This document shows, piece after piece, positions 1 to 8,164 of a stretch of DNA of 64,000 nt. Within the stretch, counting starts at the first letter, position 1. Each line of letters starts with the position of its first letter. A program made the translations under genes and the position numbers. Source of the DNA: JASHPR01 sp963808705 (GTDB taxonomy: Bacteria; Actinomycetota; Actinomycetes; Streptosporangiales; Streptosporangiaceae); the NCBI GenBank assembly GCA_963808705.1, contig CAWEHB010000013.1:415772-479771 (forward strand), read 5' to 3'. Under the pieces are notes generated by a model, which saw only the letters and a list, made by a program, of their open reading frames with translations, was not told where the DNA came from and made no database searches.

Positions 1-1
1 G

Positions 2-1843
2 GTGCCGCCGTTCACTCCCGCCGAGGGGTCGGCGCTGCTGGCCGCCGCCGGCGGCGGCTGGCTGGATGAGGGTGAGCGGCGGGCGCTGGTGGCGGCGGTG
101 GACGGGCATGCCCTGGCGACCGGGGTGCTGGCCGGGCTGCTGGCCGACCGCCCGCCCGATGCCGACCTGGCCGCCCTGCGCGCCGGCCTGGCCGCGGCGG
201 CGCGCACCGATGCCCGGGTGGGCAAGGTGCTGGAGTTCTATGCCGCCCGGCTGGCCGAGGCGGACCGGTACCTGCTGGCCGCGGTGTCGCTGTTCGCCCG
301 GCCGGTCCCGGCGGAGGCGGTGCTGGCGGTCGCCGCCCATGAGGTGTTCGGTGCCCGGCTGGCCGGGTGGACCCCGGCCATGGCGCAGGAAGCGGTGCGC
401 GGGCGGCTGGGCGGGCTGGCGTCCTGGCATCCCGACGGGACCATTTCCGCGCATCCGCTGGTCCGCGACACCTTCCGCCGCCTGGTGATGGGCGCGGCCG
501 GGGCCGCCGCCGAGAGCGCCCTGGCCGGGATGCCCGCCGGGACGGTGGCCAGCCGGGCGGACGCGCTGCGGGTGGTCGAGGTCATCGAACTGCTGCTGGA
601 CGCCGGCCAATGGCAGCCCGCCGACGACATGTACACGAGCCGTGCCGGCGATCCGGTGGTGTGGCTGACTCTGCCGGCGGCCCGGCTCGGGCAGCGCGCC
701 GCCACCGCGTTCGTGGCCACCCCCGACCGCCGCGCCACCTGCGCCGCCCAGCTCAGCCCCCGCCGCCTCGGCTACTATCTGGCCAGCGTCGGCCTGTTCG
801 CGACGTACGCGGGCGACCTGGCCACGGCACGCGAATACCTGCCCCAGGCCGTCGCCCAGGCCCGTGAGGCGGGGGACATGGCGAACCTGGCGACCGGCTT
901 GCTGAACATGGCCGACTGCCTCGGCCAGCTCGGGCAGGCCGGCCCGGCCCGGGACGCCGCGGCCGAATCGCTCAGCTGCGCCGAAACCGCCGGCGACCGG
1001 GAGGACATTCGCACCTCGCATGCGTTCTTGGGGTGGCTGGCGGGCCTGGCCGGTGACGCGGCGCAGGCCGGGCAGCAGTTCACCGCCGCCGACCAGATCG
1101 AGGTCGCCGACGACCCGGACGGGACTCACCTCTACTCGACTGACGGGACCTGGTGGGCGGAATGGCTGGCCCGCACCGGGCGGACCGGCCCCGCCCGGGC
1201 ACTGACCGACCGCAACGCCGACATCTGCCGGGAATACGGCTGGAACGAGGACGTGGCCCGGTGCGACCGGATGCTGGGCCGCCTGGCCCTGGCCGCCGGG
1301 GACACCGCCGCGGCCAGGGAGCACCTGGCCGCGGCGGCCGGGTGTTTCCGCGACGGCGACTACCTGACCGAGCTCGCCACCACCCTGGCCGACCTGGCCG
1401 GCCACGCCCAGGCGGCCGGGGACCTGGAGGCCGCCGGACGCCACGCCGCCGAGGCGATCACCATCGCCGCCGCCCGCGGCCTGGTGCCCGCGCACTGCGC
1501 CGCGCTGGCCGCCCGTGCCCGCATCCGCGCCGCCCAGGCCACCGCCACCGCCGGCCCGGACCTGATCTACCAGGGCCGCGACGCCGCCGACGCCGCGCTG
1601 CGGCTCGCCATCCGCCACAACCTGCCCTGGCACGAACTCGGCGCCCTGCGCGCCCACGCCGCCCTCGACCATGCCGAGGGCATCGACCGGGGATGGGCCG
1701 CCAAAGCCAATGCCCGGCAGGCTGCGCTGGTCCCGGCGGGCCTGGACCCCGACCCGCTGGCCACCGTCGAACGGCTCGTCGCCACGCAGAAAGCCGCCGA
1801 CGAACAACCCGGCGACGCCGGCCGCGACGGGAATGAGGAGTGA
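2..1843 (+). CDS. TPR-repeat protein, C-terminal part (cut by window start)
   Basis: The reading frame is open to the first base of the window, so this is the 3' part of a longer gene; the GTG at position 2 need not be the true start. The 613 visible residues are Ala/Leu/Arg-rich and helical. Residues about 260-600 contain tetratricopeptide-like helical pairs (for example LATAREYLPQAVAQAREAGD, then LATGLLNMADCLGQLGQAGP), as in the C-terminal sensor half of actinomycete NB-ARC/TPR or AfsR-like regulators. The first 150 residues resemble the winged-helix-like segment that follows an NB-ARC ATPase. No P-loop is visible here; it would lie upstream. A role in protein-protein sensing is inferred from the repeats only. 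It ends in TGA and no gene follows on the same strand. Confidence 0.65.
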   Translation: MPPFTPAEGSALLAAAGGGWLDEGERRALVAAVDGHALATGVLAGLLADRPPDADLAALRAGLAAAARTDARVGKVLEFYAARLAEADRYLLAAVSLFARPVPAEAVLAVAAHEVFGARLAGWTPAMAQEAVRGRLGGLASWHPDGTISAHPLVRDTFRRLVMGAAGAAAESALAGMPAGTVASRADALRVVEVIELLLDAGQWQPADDMYTSRAGDPVVWLTLPAARLGQRAATAFVATPDRRATCAAQLSPRRLGYYLASVGLFATYAGDLATAREYLPQAVAQAREAGDMANLATGLLNMADCLGQLGQAGPARDAAAESLSCAETAGDREDIRTSHAFLGWLAGLAGDAAQAGQQFTAADQIEVADDPDGTHLYSTDGTWWAEWLARTGRTGPARALTDRNADICREYGWNEDVARCDRMLGRLALAAGDTAAAREHLAAAAGCFRDGDYLTELATTLADLAGHAQAAGDLEAAGRHAAEAITIAAARGLVPAHCAALAARARIRAAQATATAGPDLIYQGRDAADAALRLAIRHNLPWHELGALRAHAALDHAEGIDRGWAAKANARQAALVPAGLDPDPLATVERLVATQKAADEQPGDAGRDGNEE

Positions 1844-2015
1844 TGGCCTCGTCGTGGACCAGCCTGCAGATCGCCACGATCATGAACACGGAGAAACGGC
1901 ACTCTGGGCGGGCCAGCCGACGCTGCGACAGCCCCGGGAGCAGCCAGTTTCGCGCACAAATGCGGGGTCGGCTGAGGCCTTTCCCCGGGGTCTGGGGTTC
2001 ACCAGGGTCTGGTTT

Positions 2016-2960
2016 TTACCAGGCCGCCGTGCCTCTTTCTCCGGTGAGGACGAACTGCGGCGTGGCATCCTCGCCGAGCGACACGCCGTACGTCCACCGG
2101 CGCACCCAGTCATCGCCGGGCTCCTGACAGGTCAGGCTGTCGTCCGGCGTCTGCCAGACCATGAGGGTCCCCGCCGGGCCGCTGGGCGGTACGGGCTGAA
2201 GCCGCATCCGGGGCAGGGTGGCATGCCCGGCAGGTCCCGGATGCTCGTGGCGCGCTTCCGGCGCGGTCCGGCCGCGTCCCCTCCTCCGCAGGTCCAGCAG
2301 CACGCCAAGAGCCAACACTGCGGCCAGCACGGCTGAGGCTGCGAAGACGGCCACCACTTTTTTCCTCGCGTCAAAGGCCGCCTCGAGGGTGTACAGGGGG
2401 GTGGACCGCACCCTCACCCCGGCCGCGACCGACATCTGGCTGGCCACGACGCGCGAGTGACCGCGGTACGAGACGGCGGTGACCAGGATCTGGGCGTCAC
2501 CCGGTGAGCGGGCGGTGATTCTCCAGGTCCAGGTCGCCGACCGGCCGGCGCCGAGGATCGCCTGGCGCGGCGATGACGTCCGGGGCGTGCACTCCAGTTC
2601 CGCGCTGCAGATGACCTGCACGCTCACGGTGCCGCCGGTCGGGACGTCTTGCGGGGCCACGAGCCGGCCGCGTGACTGCCGGGCGAACGCACTGGTCTGC
2701 GGGCCCCGGCCGACGTCGGTGACCACAACATCGAACGAGGCGGCCTGCCGCACCTGCAGGGCCGTGAGCTCGCTGTAGGTCAGCACGCCGCGGTCCAGCC
2801 TGGGGTGGTGGTCCGGGACCAGCTTCATGGTAGAGATCTGACGGCCCGGGCCCTGACCCGGCGATGCCGGATGGCCAGGCGCGCCGCACCCGGCGGCCAG
2901 CGTGACCATGACGGCGCCGGCGAGCGCCCAGGCACCCGCCCGAAGTCCAAACCGGCACAT
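2016..2960 (-). CDS. Putative lipoprotein with C-terminal membrane anchor
   Basis: A protein of 314 residues. The ATG at 2960 is chosen because it follows GGAGGGCACC and begins a clear lipoprotein signal: MCRFGLR, a hydrophobic stretch, then the lipobox TLAAGC with Cys near residue 24. The middle (about 40-205) is a beta-rich extracytoplasmic region with two cysteines (ICSAELEC), and a second hydrophobic segment near residues 205-230 (VVAVFAASAVLAAVLALGVL) is followed by RRRGRGR. The Pro-rich tail would therefore be cytoplasmic or, if the lipid anchor is used, the topology is unusual. I do not recognise the family. It is divergent from the 5-formyl-THF cyclo-ligase remnant, whose surviving frame starts about 100 bases upstream. 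Confidence 0.6.
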   Translation of the reverse strand: MCRFGLRAGAWALAGAVMVTLAAGCGAPGHPASPGQGPGRQISTMKLVPDHHPRLDRGVLTYSELTALQVRQAASFDVVVTDVGRGPQTSAFARQSRGRLVAPQDVPTGGTVSVQVICSAELECTPRTSSPRQAILGAGRSATWTWRITARSPGDAQILVTAVSYRGHSRVVASQMSVAAGVRVRSTPLYTLEAAFDARKKVVAVFAASAVLAAVLALGVLLDLRRRGRGRTAPEARHEHPGPAGHATLPRMRLQPVPPSGPAGTLMVWQTPDDSLTCQEPGDDWVRRWTYGVSLGEDATPQFVLTGERGTAAW

Positions 2961-3060
2961 GGTGCCCTCCACGAAACGGACATTCCCTCCGGCCGTAAAG
3001 AGCAGGCAGCGCTCGCCCAGATACAGCCTGCGGGCAGGATGGGGGCATGACCCGTCCCGT

Positions 3061-3453
3061 GGCTGCGTCGCGGCCGCGGAGGACGGCGCCCGGCTGGGCA
3101 AGGGCGGCGGGTTCGCCGACCTGGAGTACGCGCTGGCCACCGCGGCGGGCCTGATCGGGCCGCACACCGTGTCCGTGACGACCGTTCACGAGCTCCAGGT
3201 CCGCGCCGCCGGGACGATCCCGCTGACCGGCCACGACGTGCCGGTGGACCTGATCGTCACCCCCGAGCGCGTGATCGACTGCCGTCCCCGGCACGGACCG
3301 CGGCCGGCCGCCAGCATCTGCTGGGACGACCTGACCGAGGAGAAGATCGCGGCCATCCCGCTGCTGGCGGCGCAGCGCCCCGGACAGGCTTCCGAGTTAC
3401 GCGCCGCCGCGGGCCGTGCCGGGGCACTCCCGGCTGATCAGCCCCCGTACTGA
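3061..3453 (+). pseudogene. 5-formyltetrahydrofolate cyclo-ligase family, C-terminal remnant
   Basis: About 130 codons match the C-terminal half of the 5-FTHF cyclo-ligase (MTHFS) superfamily: the substrate loop RLGKGGGFADLEYAL, the TTVHELQV segment, and HDVPVDLIVTPERVIDC. Full-length family members have about 180-230 residues, with an N-terminal arginine/lysine-rich ATP-binding half that is missing here. The frame runs upstream into the promoter and start region of the divergent lipoprotein gene without a sensible start. I read it as a 5'-deleted gene. A short MTHFS-like protein started from a GTG is possible but would lack the nucleotide site. Its 3' end overlaps the convergent gene by 16 bases. 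Confidence 0.65.
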
Positions 3454-4568
3454 AGGATCACGGCGACCACGCCGGCGGCGGGGTTGTTCACCACGTGGGT
3501 GAATCCCCCGCCCAGCAGCTGGGCGGTGCCGGGGATGTGGGCGACGGACACCACGTCGATCCTCCGAGGGCCAACGGGCACGGCGGCCTTGGTGAGCCGC
3601 CCGTCCAGGTAGTGCACCAGGTAGGACGGCCGGCCTTCGAAGCCGGGCATCGGGATCCACAGGCCCCCATGACCGTCCGGGGCGGCCTGCTGCACCGGAG
3701 AGGTGCCGATCCCGAAGTTGCCTTGCGCCACCTTGCGCCACGAGTGGCCGTTGTAGTGCAGGATGACCGTCGGCCCGCCCTCGTCCTCGAGGTTGCCGCT
3801 GCCGATGGCGTAGACGCTGCTGCGCGACTCCGCCACGATGCCGACCACGGCCGGGTCGTTGAGCTCCTGCTTGGCGGGCAGCAGGCCCGCCACCGAGGTG
3901 CGGGCCCAGGTGTGGCCGTTCCAGTGCGCGACCTTGGTCCCGGTGAAGGCCCAGATGTCGGTGGCGGACAGCCCGCTGCCGCCCTGCAGCCCATGGCCGG
4001 ACGCCACCCTGGCCCAGGTGCGGCCGTTGTAGTGCCAGGCGCCCAGCGCGTTGCCGGGGACGAAGGGCACGCCGAACACCCAGACGTCGCTCGCGGACAG
4101 CACCACGGCCCCGCCGATCTCCTTCCCGAAGGACCGCACCGCCGACCAGGCGCTGCCGTTCCAGCGCAGCGCCCGTGAGGTGGTCCCGGTGCCGGTGAAG
4201 GCCCATGCGTTGCTGGCGGACGACGCGCCGGCCGCGACTACTGTCTCGTCGCTGCGGCCGGGGAACGGGACCCGCGTCCAGGACGACCCGCTGCGCCGCC
4301 AGGCGGTCGGCCCTTCGACCCCGTTGAAGGCCCAGCCGCCGGTCTTGCCGACCGCGACGACCGCCGTGAATACGCCGGCCCCCCCGCTGTGCACCCGCTT
4401 GACGACGTGCCAGGACGGGCTGGCCGGCGTCGCGGCCATCGCCGACGCCCCGCCGGTCACCGCCAGCGCCGCGGCCACGCCGACCGCCGCGACGCGAGCC
4501 GTGCGCCGGCGTCGCCGCGCCCGCGGCCTTTCGTCCTCACCCGCCCAAGCGTCCTCATGCCCTGTCAT
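3438..4568 (-). CDS. Secreted beta-propeller-like protein with WNG repeats
   Basis: A protein of 376 residues starting at the ATG at 4568, preceded by GGGAGGGTCAC. An upstream extension of 93 codons overlaps the neighbouring crotonase gene and is not believed. The N-terminus has a charged RPRARRRRRTAR block, then a hydrophobic signal sequence ending near ASAMAA-TP, typical of an actinomycete export signal. The mature part has at least four copies of a [WY]NG-x2-W motif (RWNGSAW, HYNGRTW, HWNGHTW, HYNGHSW) spaced about 45-60 residues apart, alternating with DVWVFG/DIWAFTG strands. This is the look of a kelch-like or galactose-oxidase-like propeller. No catalytic residues are recognised; carbohydrate or surface binding is only a guess. 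Confidence 0.7.
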   Translation of the reverse strand: MTGHEDAWAGEDERPRARRRRRTARVAAVGVAAALAVTGGASAMAATPASPSWHVVKRVHSGGAGVFTAVVAVGKTGGWAFNGVEGPTAWRRSGSSWTRVPFPGRSDETVVAAGASSASNAWAFTGTGTTSRALRWNGSAWSAVRSFGKEIGGAVVLSASDVWVFGVPFVPGNALGAWHYNGRTWARVASGHGLQGGSGLSATDIWAFTGTKVAHWNGHTWARTSVAGLLPAKQELNDPAVVGIVAESRSSVYAIGSGNLEDEGGPTVILHYNGHSWRKVAQGNFGIGTSPVQQAAPDGHGGLWIPMPGFEGRPSYLVHYLDGRLTKAAVPVGPRRIDVVSVAHIPGTAQLLGGGFTHVVNNPAAGVVAVILQYGG

Positions 4569-4690
4569 GTGACCCTCCCGTGTCCCCAGGCGCGTGTGTA
4601 CCGCGCGGTCCTTCTTAAGACCCGCGAGGGCGGAAGCCGGACAGGCATCAGCGGTAACAGCTTGGCAAAACTTTCCGGTCCGTTCCGGCG

Positions 4691-5512
4691 TCAGCGGCCG
4701 GTGAAGGCGGGCGAGCGCTTTTCCGCGAACGCGCGCTGGCCCTCGCGGTAGTCGTCGGACCGGAAGCAGGCCTCGATCATCGCCTCGACCCGCCCGGTGT
4801 CCCGGCGATCGGGCGAGCGGGCCGCCTCGCGGATCGCCGCCTTGCACGCGGCCACGGTGAGCGGCGCGTTCTGCGCGATGCCCTGGGCCAGGCCCATGAC
4901 CTCGTCCCGCAGGCTGGCCGCGGGCACGACGCGGTTGACGAGGCCCATCTGCAGGGCTTCCGCCGCCGAGAACCGCCGGGCGGAGAACAAGACCTCCGCG
5001 GCCCAGGACGGGCCGATCAGGCTCGTCAGCGCGGCCACGCCGGCGAAACCGGGGCCGAGCCCGAGCCGGGCCGCCGGGACGCCGAACTGGCTGTCGTCGG
5101 AGGCGATGCGGATGTCGGCCTGCAGGGCGGTGAACAGGCCGCCGCCGATGCAGAAGCCGCGGATCATGGCGATGAGGGGCTTGCCCAGGTCATGCCAGGA
5201 GCGGTTGAGCGCCGCCGAAACCCGGTCGTACTCGGCCCGGGCGGCCGCAGAGGTGCGCCGCTCGCCGAACTCGGAGATGTCGGCACCCGAGGCAAAGGCC
5301 TTGTCCCCGGCGCCGGTGACGACCACGACGCGGATGTCGCGGTCGGCCTGCAGCGCTTCCAGCAGGCCCGGCAGCGCGGCGCGCATCTCGGCGGACAAGG
5401 CGTTGCGCTTGCCGGGGTTGTTGAAGGTCACGACGGCAACGGGGCCGGCCACCTCGGCAAGCAGTTGGTCGGTGCCGGTGTCGTGCCGCACGGGCGAACT
5501 CGATGACGTCAT
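4691..5512 (-). CDS. Enoyl-CoA hydratase/isomerase (crotonase) family protein
   Basis: A 273-residue crotonase fold protein. VVVVTGAGDKAFASGADISEF forms the first oxyanion-hole segment and IRGFCIGGGLFTALQADIRIA the second. Family members hydrate 2-enoyl-CoA, isomerise, or cleave C-C bonds on CoA thioesters. Both glutamates used by classical hydratases appear substituted: the usual GGGxE is GGGLF, and the usual PE in FGxPE is FGVPAA. The exact reaction is therefore uncertain and may not be hydration. It starts 10 bases after the class III CoA-transferase gene on the same strand, so the two are probably cotranscribed and act on one acyl-CoA substrate. Confidence 0.85.
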   Translation of the reverse strand: MTSSSSPVRHDTGTDQLLAEVAGPVAVVTFNNPGKRNALSAEMRAALPGLLEALQADRDIRVVVVTGAGDKAFASGADISEFGERRTSAAARAEYDRVSAALNRSWHDLGKPLIAMIRGFCIGGGLFTALQADIRIASDDSQFGVPAARLGLGPGFAGVAALTSLIGPSWAAEVLFSARRFSAAEALQMGLVNRVVPAASLRDEVMGLAQGIAQNAPLTVAACKAAIREAARSPDRRDTGRVEAMIEACFRSDDYREGQRAFAEKRSPAFTGR

Positions 5513-5522
5513 GCCGTTCCTC

Positions 5523-6716
5523 TCAGATCACGCCCTGGGCGCGGAGCCGGTCGATCTGTTCGCGCGGGTAGCCCAGCTCGGCGAGCACCTCGTCGGTGTG
5601 CGCGCCCAGGTCGGGACTTGGCGCCCGCACCGTGGCCGGGGCATCGGTCATCCGCACCGCGTTGCGGAGGATGTCCAGCCGGCCGAGCGTCGGATGTTCT
5701 ACCGTCCCGGTCATCGCCAGGTGCTCGACCTGGGGGTCGGCGAACACCTCATCCATCCGGTAGACCGGCCCGCACGGCACGCCGGCCCGGTTCAGCGCCT
5801 CGACCCATTCGGCCGTGGTCCGGGTGCGCAGCCGCTCGGCGATCATCGCGTTGAGCTCGGCCCGGTTCGCCGACCGCTTCGCGGCCGAGTCGAAGCGCGG
5901 GTCGCCGGGGAGGCCGGGCAGGCCGATCACCTGGCACAGGTTGTCCAGCAGCCGCCCGCCCGCGCCCGCGATGTTGACGTACCCGTCGGCGGAGGCGAAG
6001 CAGCCCATGGGGACGCTCATCGGGTGGTGGTTGCCCGCCTGCGGCGGCACCTCCCGGTCGATGGTCCAGCGGGCGGCCTGGAAATCCATCATGGCGATCA
6101 TCGATTCCAGCAGGGAGGTCTGCACCCAGCGCCCCTCCCCGGTCCGGCTCCGGTCGTGTAACGCGACCAGCACGCCGACGGCGAGGTACAGGCCGGCGGC
6201 CAGGTCGGCCACGGGAATCCCGGCGCGGACCGGCTCGCTGCCCGGCAGCCCGGTGACGCTCATCAGGCCGCCCATCCCCTGGGCGATCTGGTCCACGCCG
6301 CCCCGGCCGGCGTAGGGGCCGTCCTGGCCGAACCCGGAGATCGACCCGTAGACCAGGCGCGGGTTGCGCGTGTGGACGGTGCCGAAATCGAACCCCAGGC
6401 GGTTCTTGACCGGGGGACGCATGTTCTCGATCAGCACGTCGGCGGTGTCGACCAGGCGCATCAGCACGTCGCGGGCGCCGGGCGCCTTCAGGTTCAGGGA
6501 CAGCGACCTCTTGTTGCGGTGCAGGTGCTGGAAGTCGCAGCCGTGCCGGCTGCCGGTCAGGCCGGGCGCGGACGGGTCGGGCGGCGGCTCCACGCGGATG
6601 ACGTCGGCGCCCCAGTCGGCGAGCTGGCGGACGCAGGTCGGGCCCGCCCGGGCGACCGTGAGGTCGATGACGCGGACGTCGCCGAGCGGAAGGTGCGTGG
6701 CCACGCTCCCTATCAT
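5523..6716 (-). CDS. CaiB/BaiF family (class III) CoA-transferase
   Basis: A 397-residue protein of the formyl-CoA transferase/CaiB family, which moves CoA between carboxylic acids through an aspartyl-CoA anhydride. The N-terminal DVRVIDLTVARAGPTCVRQL, GADVIRVEPP, NKRSLSLNLK and ADVLIENMRP segments are typical, and the catalytic Asp is expected at D171 in PVADLAAGLYLAVG. The C-terminal lobe GVPCGPVY and DPQVEHL is also complete. The length is normal for the family. It is the first gene of a two-gene operon with the crotonase, suggesting degradation or activation of an organic acid. The acid cannot be named from the sequence. Confidence 0.88.
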   Translation of the reverse strand: MIGSVATHLPLGDVRVIDLTVARAGPTCVRQLADWGADVIRVEPPPDPSAPGLTGSRHGCDFQHLHRNKRSLSLNLKAPGARDVLMRLVDTADVLIENMRPPVKNRLGFDFGTVHTRNPRLVYGSISGFGQDGPYAGRGGVDQIAQGMGGLMSVTGLPGSEPVRAGIPVADLAAGLYLAVGVLVALHDRSRTGEGRWVQTSLLESMIAMMDFQAARWTIDREVPPQAGNHHPMSVPMGCFASADGYVNIAGAGGRLLDNLCQVIGLPGLPGDPRFDSAAKRSANRAELNAMIAERLRTRTTAEWVEALNRAGVPCGPVYRMDEVFADPQVEHLAMTGTVEHPTLGRLDILRNAVRMTDAPATVRAPSPDLGAHTDEVLAELGYPREQIDRLRAQGVI

Positions 6717-6792
6717 CCACGAGACCAGCGGCCCGGCCGAGCCGAAAGGGGCGACAGGCCGGCGCGGCCCAGGGCGGCGGCGGCCGTCGCGT

Positions 6793-6900
6793 TCAGGACG
6801 GCTCTGCCAGCAAGACGACCCCCCCGACGAAGGGCACCAGCCCGATGAGCACCCACCAGCCGCTGGCGCCGGCTGACCGAGACCTTACGGGGTCAGCCCG
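6793..6900 (-). pseudogene. DUF805-like membrane protein, C-terminal fragment
   Basis: Reading the minus strand into a TGA at 6793-6795 gives SAGASGWWVLIGLVPFVGG followed by VVLLAEPS. This matches the last transmembrane hairpin of DUF805 inner-membrane proteins (RSGWWxLIxLVPxxGxxxLL). An in-frame stop lies about 35 codons upstream and there is no start codon, so only the tail of the gene survives. It sits in the 230-base gap between the CoA-transferase and the cation transporter. The match is by eye and short. Confidence 0.45.
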
Positions 6901-6946
6901 CCACGCTGGCCGCTTGGTGAACTCTCATCCGCGCCGCGGGCGGAAC

Positions 6947-7981
6947 TCAGACCACGAGCGTCGGCTCGTCGGGGGCGGACAGGCTCAGCACCGCCCCGGC
7001 CACCGCGGGCGACGAGCTGATCTTCGCCTCGAGTGCCCGCAGCCGGACGGCCAGGTGTGACTCGGTGTCGTCGCCGGTGAGGTCGACGTCGCCGATCACC
7101 GAGACCATCCGCGGCCCGACGATCTCCAGCCGAAGATAGGTTACCCGGGCGACCTCCGGCTCGTCGAGCAGGGCCTGGATGGCGGCCGCGCGCACCCGGG
7201 GGTCGGCCTCCTGGCCGACCAGGAACCGCCGGTTGTAGTTAATCAAGACGATCGCGACGGCGGCGAGCAGCGCGCCGACCAGGATCGAGCCGACCGCGTC
7301 CGGAACGGCGGAACCGGTGAGCTCGTGCCCGGCCAGGCCGGCCGCGGCGATGACCAGGCCGACCAGGGCGGCGGAGTCCTCCGCGAACACCGCCCGCAGG
7401 GTGGGATCGGAGGTGGCCAGGATGTGCTCGAGGAGGTCCCGCTGCAGGGACTCGGCCTCGGGCTTGGCCTGCCGGATCGACCGCAGGAAGGAGACGGCCT
7501 CCAGCAGGAACGAGATGGCCAGCACGATGTACCCGACCACGAAGTTCTCGGCGGGCTGCGGATGCATGAGCTCCTGGACGCCATGCGTGACCGACACCGC
7601 GGCGCCGGCCACGAACAGCCCGACCGCGGCGAACAGCGACCACACGTAGGCCTCCCGGCCGTAACCGAACGGGTGCGCGCGGTCGGGCGGGCGGCGGGAC
7701 CGCCGGTTCGCGATCAGCAGGAAGATCTCGTTGCCGGAGTCCGCCCACGAATGCGCGGCCTCGGCCACCAGCGACGCCGACCCGGTCACCACGGCCGCGG
7801 CGGTCTTCGCCACCGCTATGAGGACGTTGACGCCGAAGGCGACCAGCACCGTCACGAGGCTCTCGGATGCGTTAGCATCGCCCGCCCCCGACACCGACCT
7901 GAGCAGGTCGTGCGATTCGCGCGCGGCCCCCTCGGCCACGACCGGGGCCGGAAGCTGCTCGCCGCCCTTCTCCTCTGCCAT
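6947..7981 (-). CDS. Cation diffusion facilitator family transporter
   Basis: A 344-residue membrane protein starting at the ATG at 7981; the reading frame continues 23 codons further upstream without support. Several hydrophobic helices are seen (about 42-68, 108-132, 148-168, 200-225, 230-250). The first metal-site motif is HSWADSGNE, with H77 and D81 in TM2. The histidine-rich loop common in zinc transporters is absent. The cytoplasmic C-terminal domain (about 255-344) has the ferredoxin-like alternation of CDF tails. The family exports divalent metals such as Zn, Mn or Fe in exchange for protons. The HSxAD form resembles proteins annotated as CDF or FieF-like, but specificity cannot be assigned. 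No ribosome binding site of good strength is visible. Confidence 0.85.
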   Translation of the reverse strand: MAEEKGGEQLPAPVVAEGAARESHDLLRSVSGAGDANASESLVTVLVAFGVNVLIAVAKTAAAVVTGSASLVAEAAHSWADSGNEIFLLIANRRSRRPPDRAHPFGYGREAYVWSLFAAVGLFVAGAAVSVTHGVQELMHPQPAENFVVGYIVLAISFLLEAVSFLRSIRQAKPEAESLQRDLLEHILATSDPTLRAVFAEDSAALVGLVIAAAGLAGHELTGSAVPDAVGSILVGALLAAVAIVLINYNRRFLVGQEADPRVRAAAIQALLDEPEVARVTYLRLEIVGPRMVSVIGDVDLTGDDTESHLAVRLRALEAKISSSPAVAGAVLSLSAPDEPTLVV

Positions 7982-8164
7982 CAACCAAGTGTTAGCACAG
8001 GACCCGGCACCGCGAACGCGCGGAGACGGCCCGCCACAGCCGTCCTCCAAGCACGAAGAGTGACTAGCCTAGGGGCGACGCCCGCACCGGCGCGGCCAGG
8101 CACACGATGAGCCCCCGTATTGTCCCGGCACGGGGTTGGGAAAGGAGCGTTGCGGACCGTAGTG

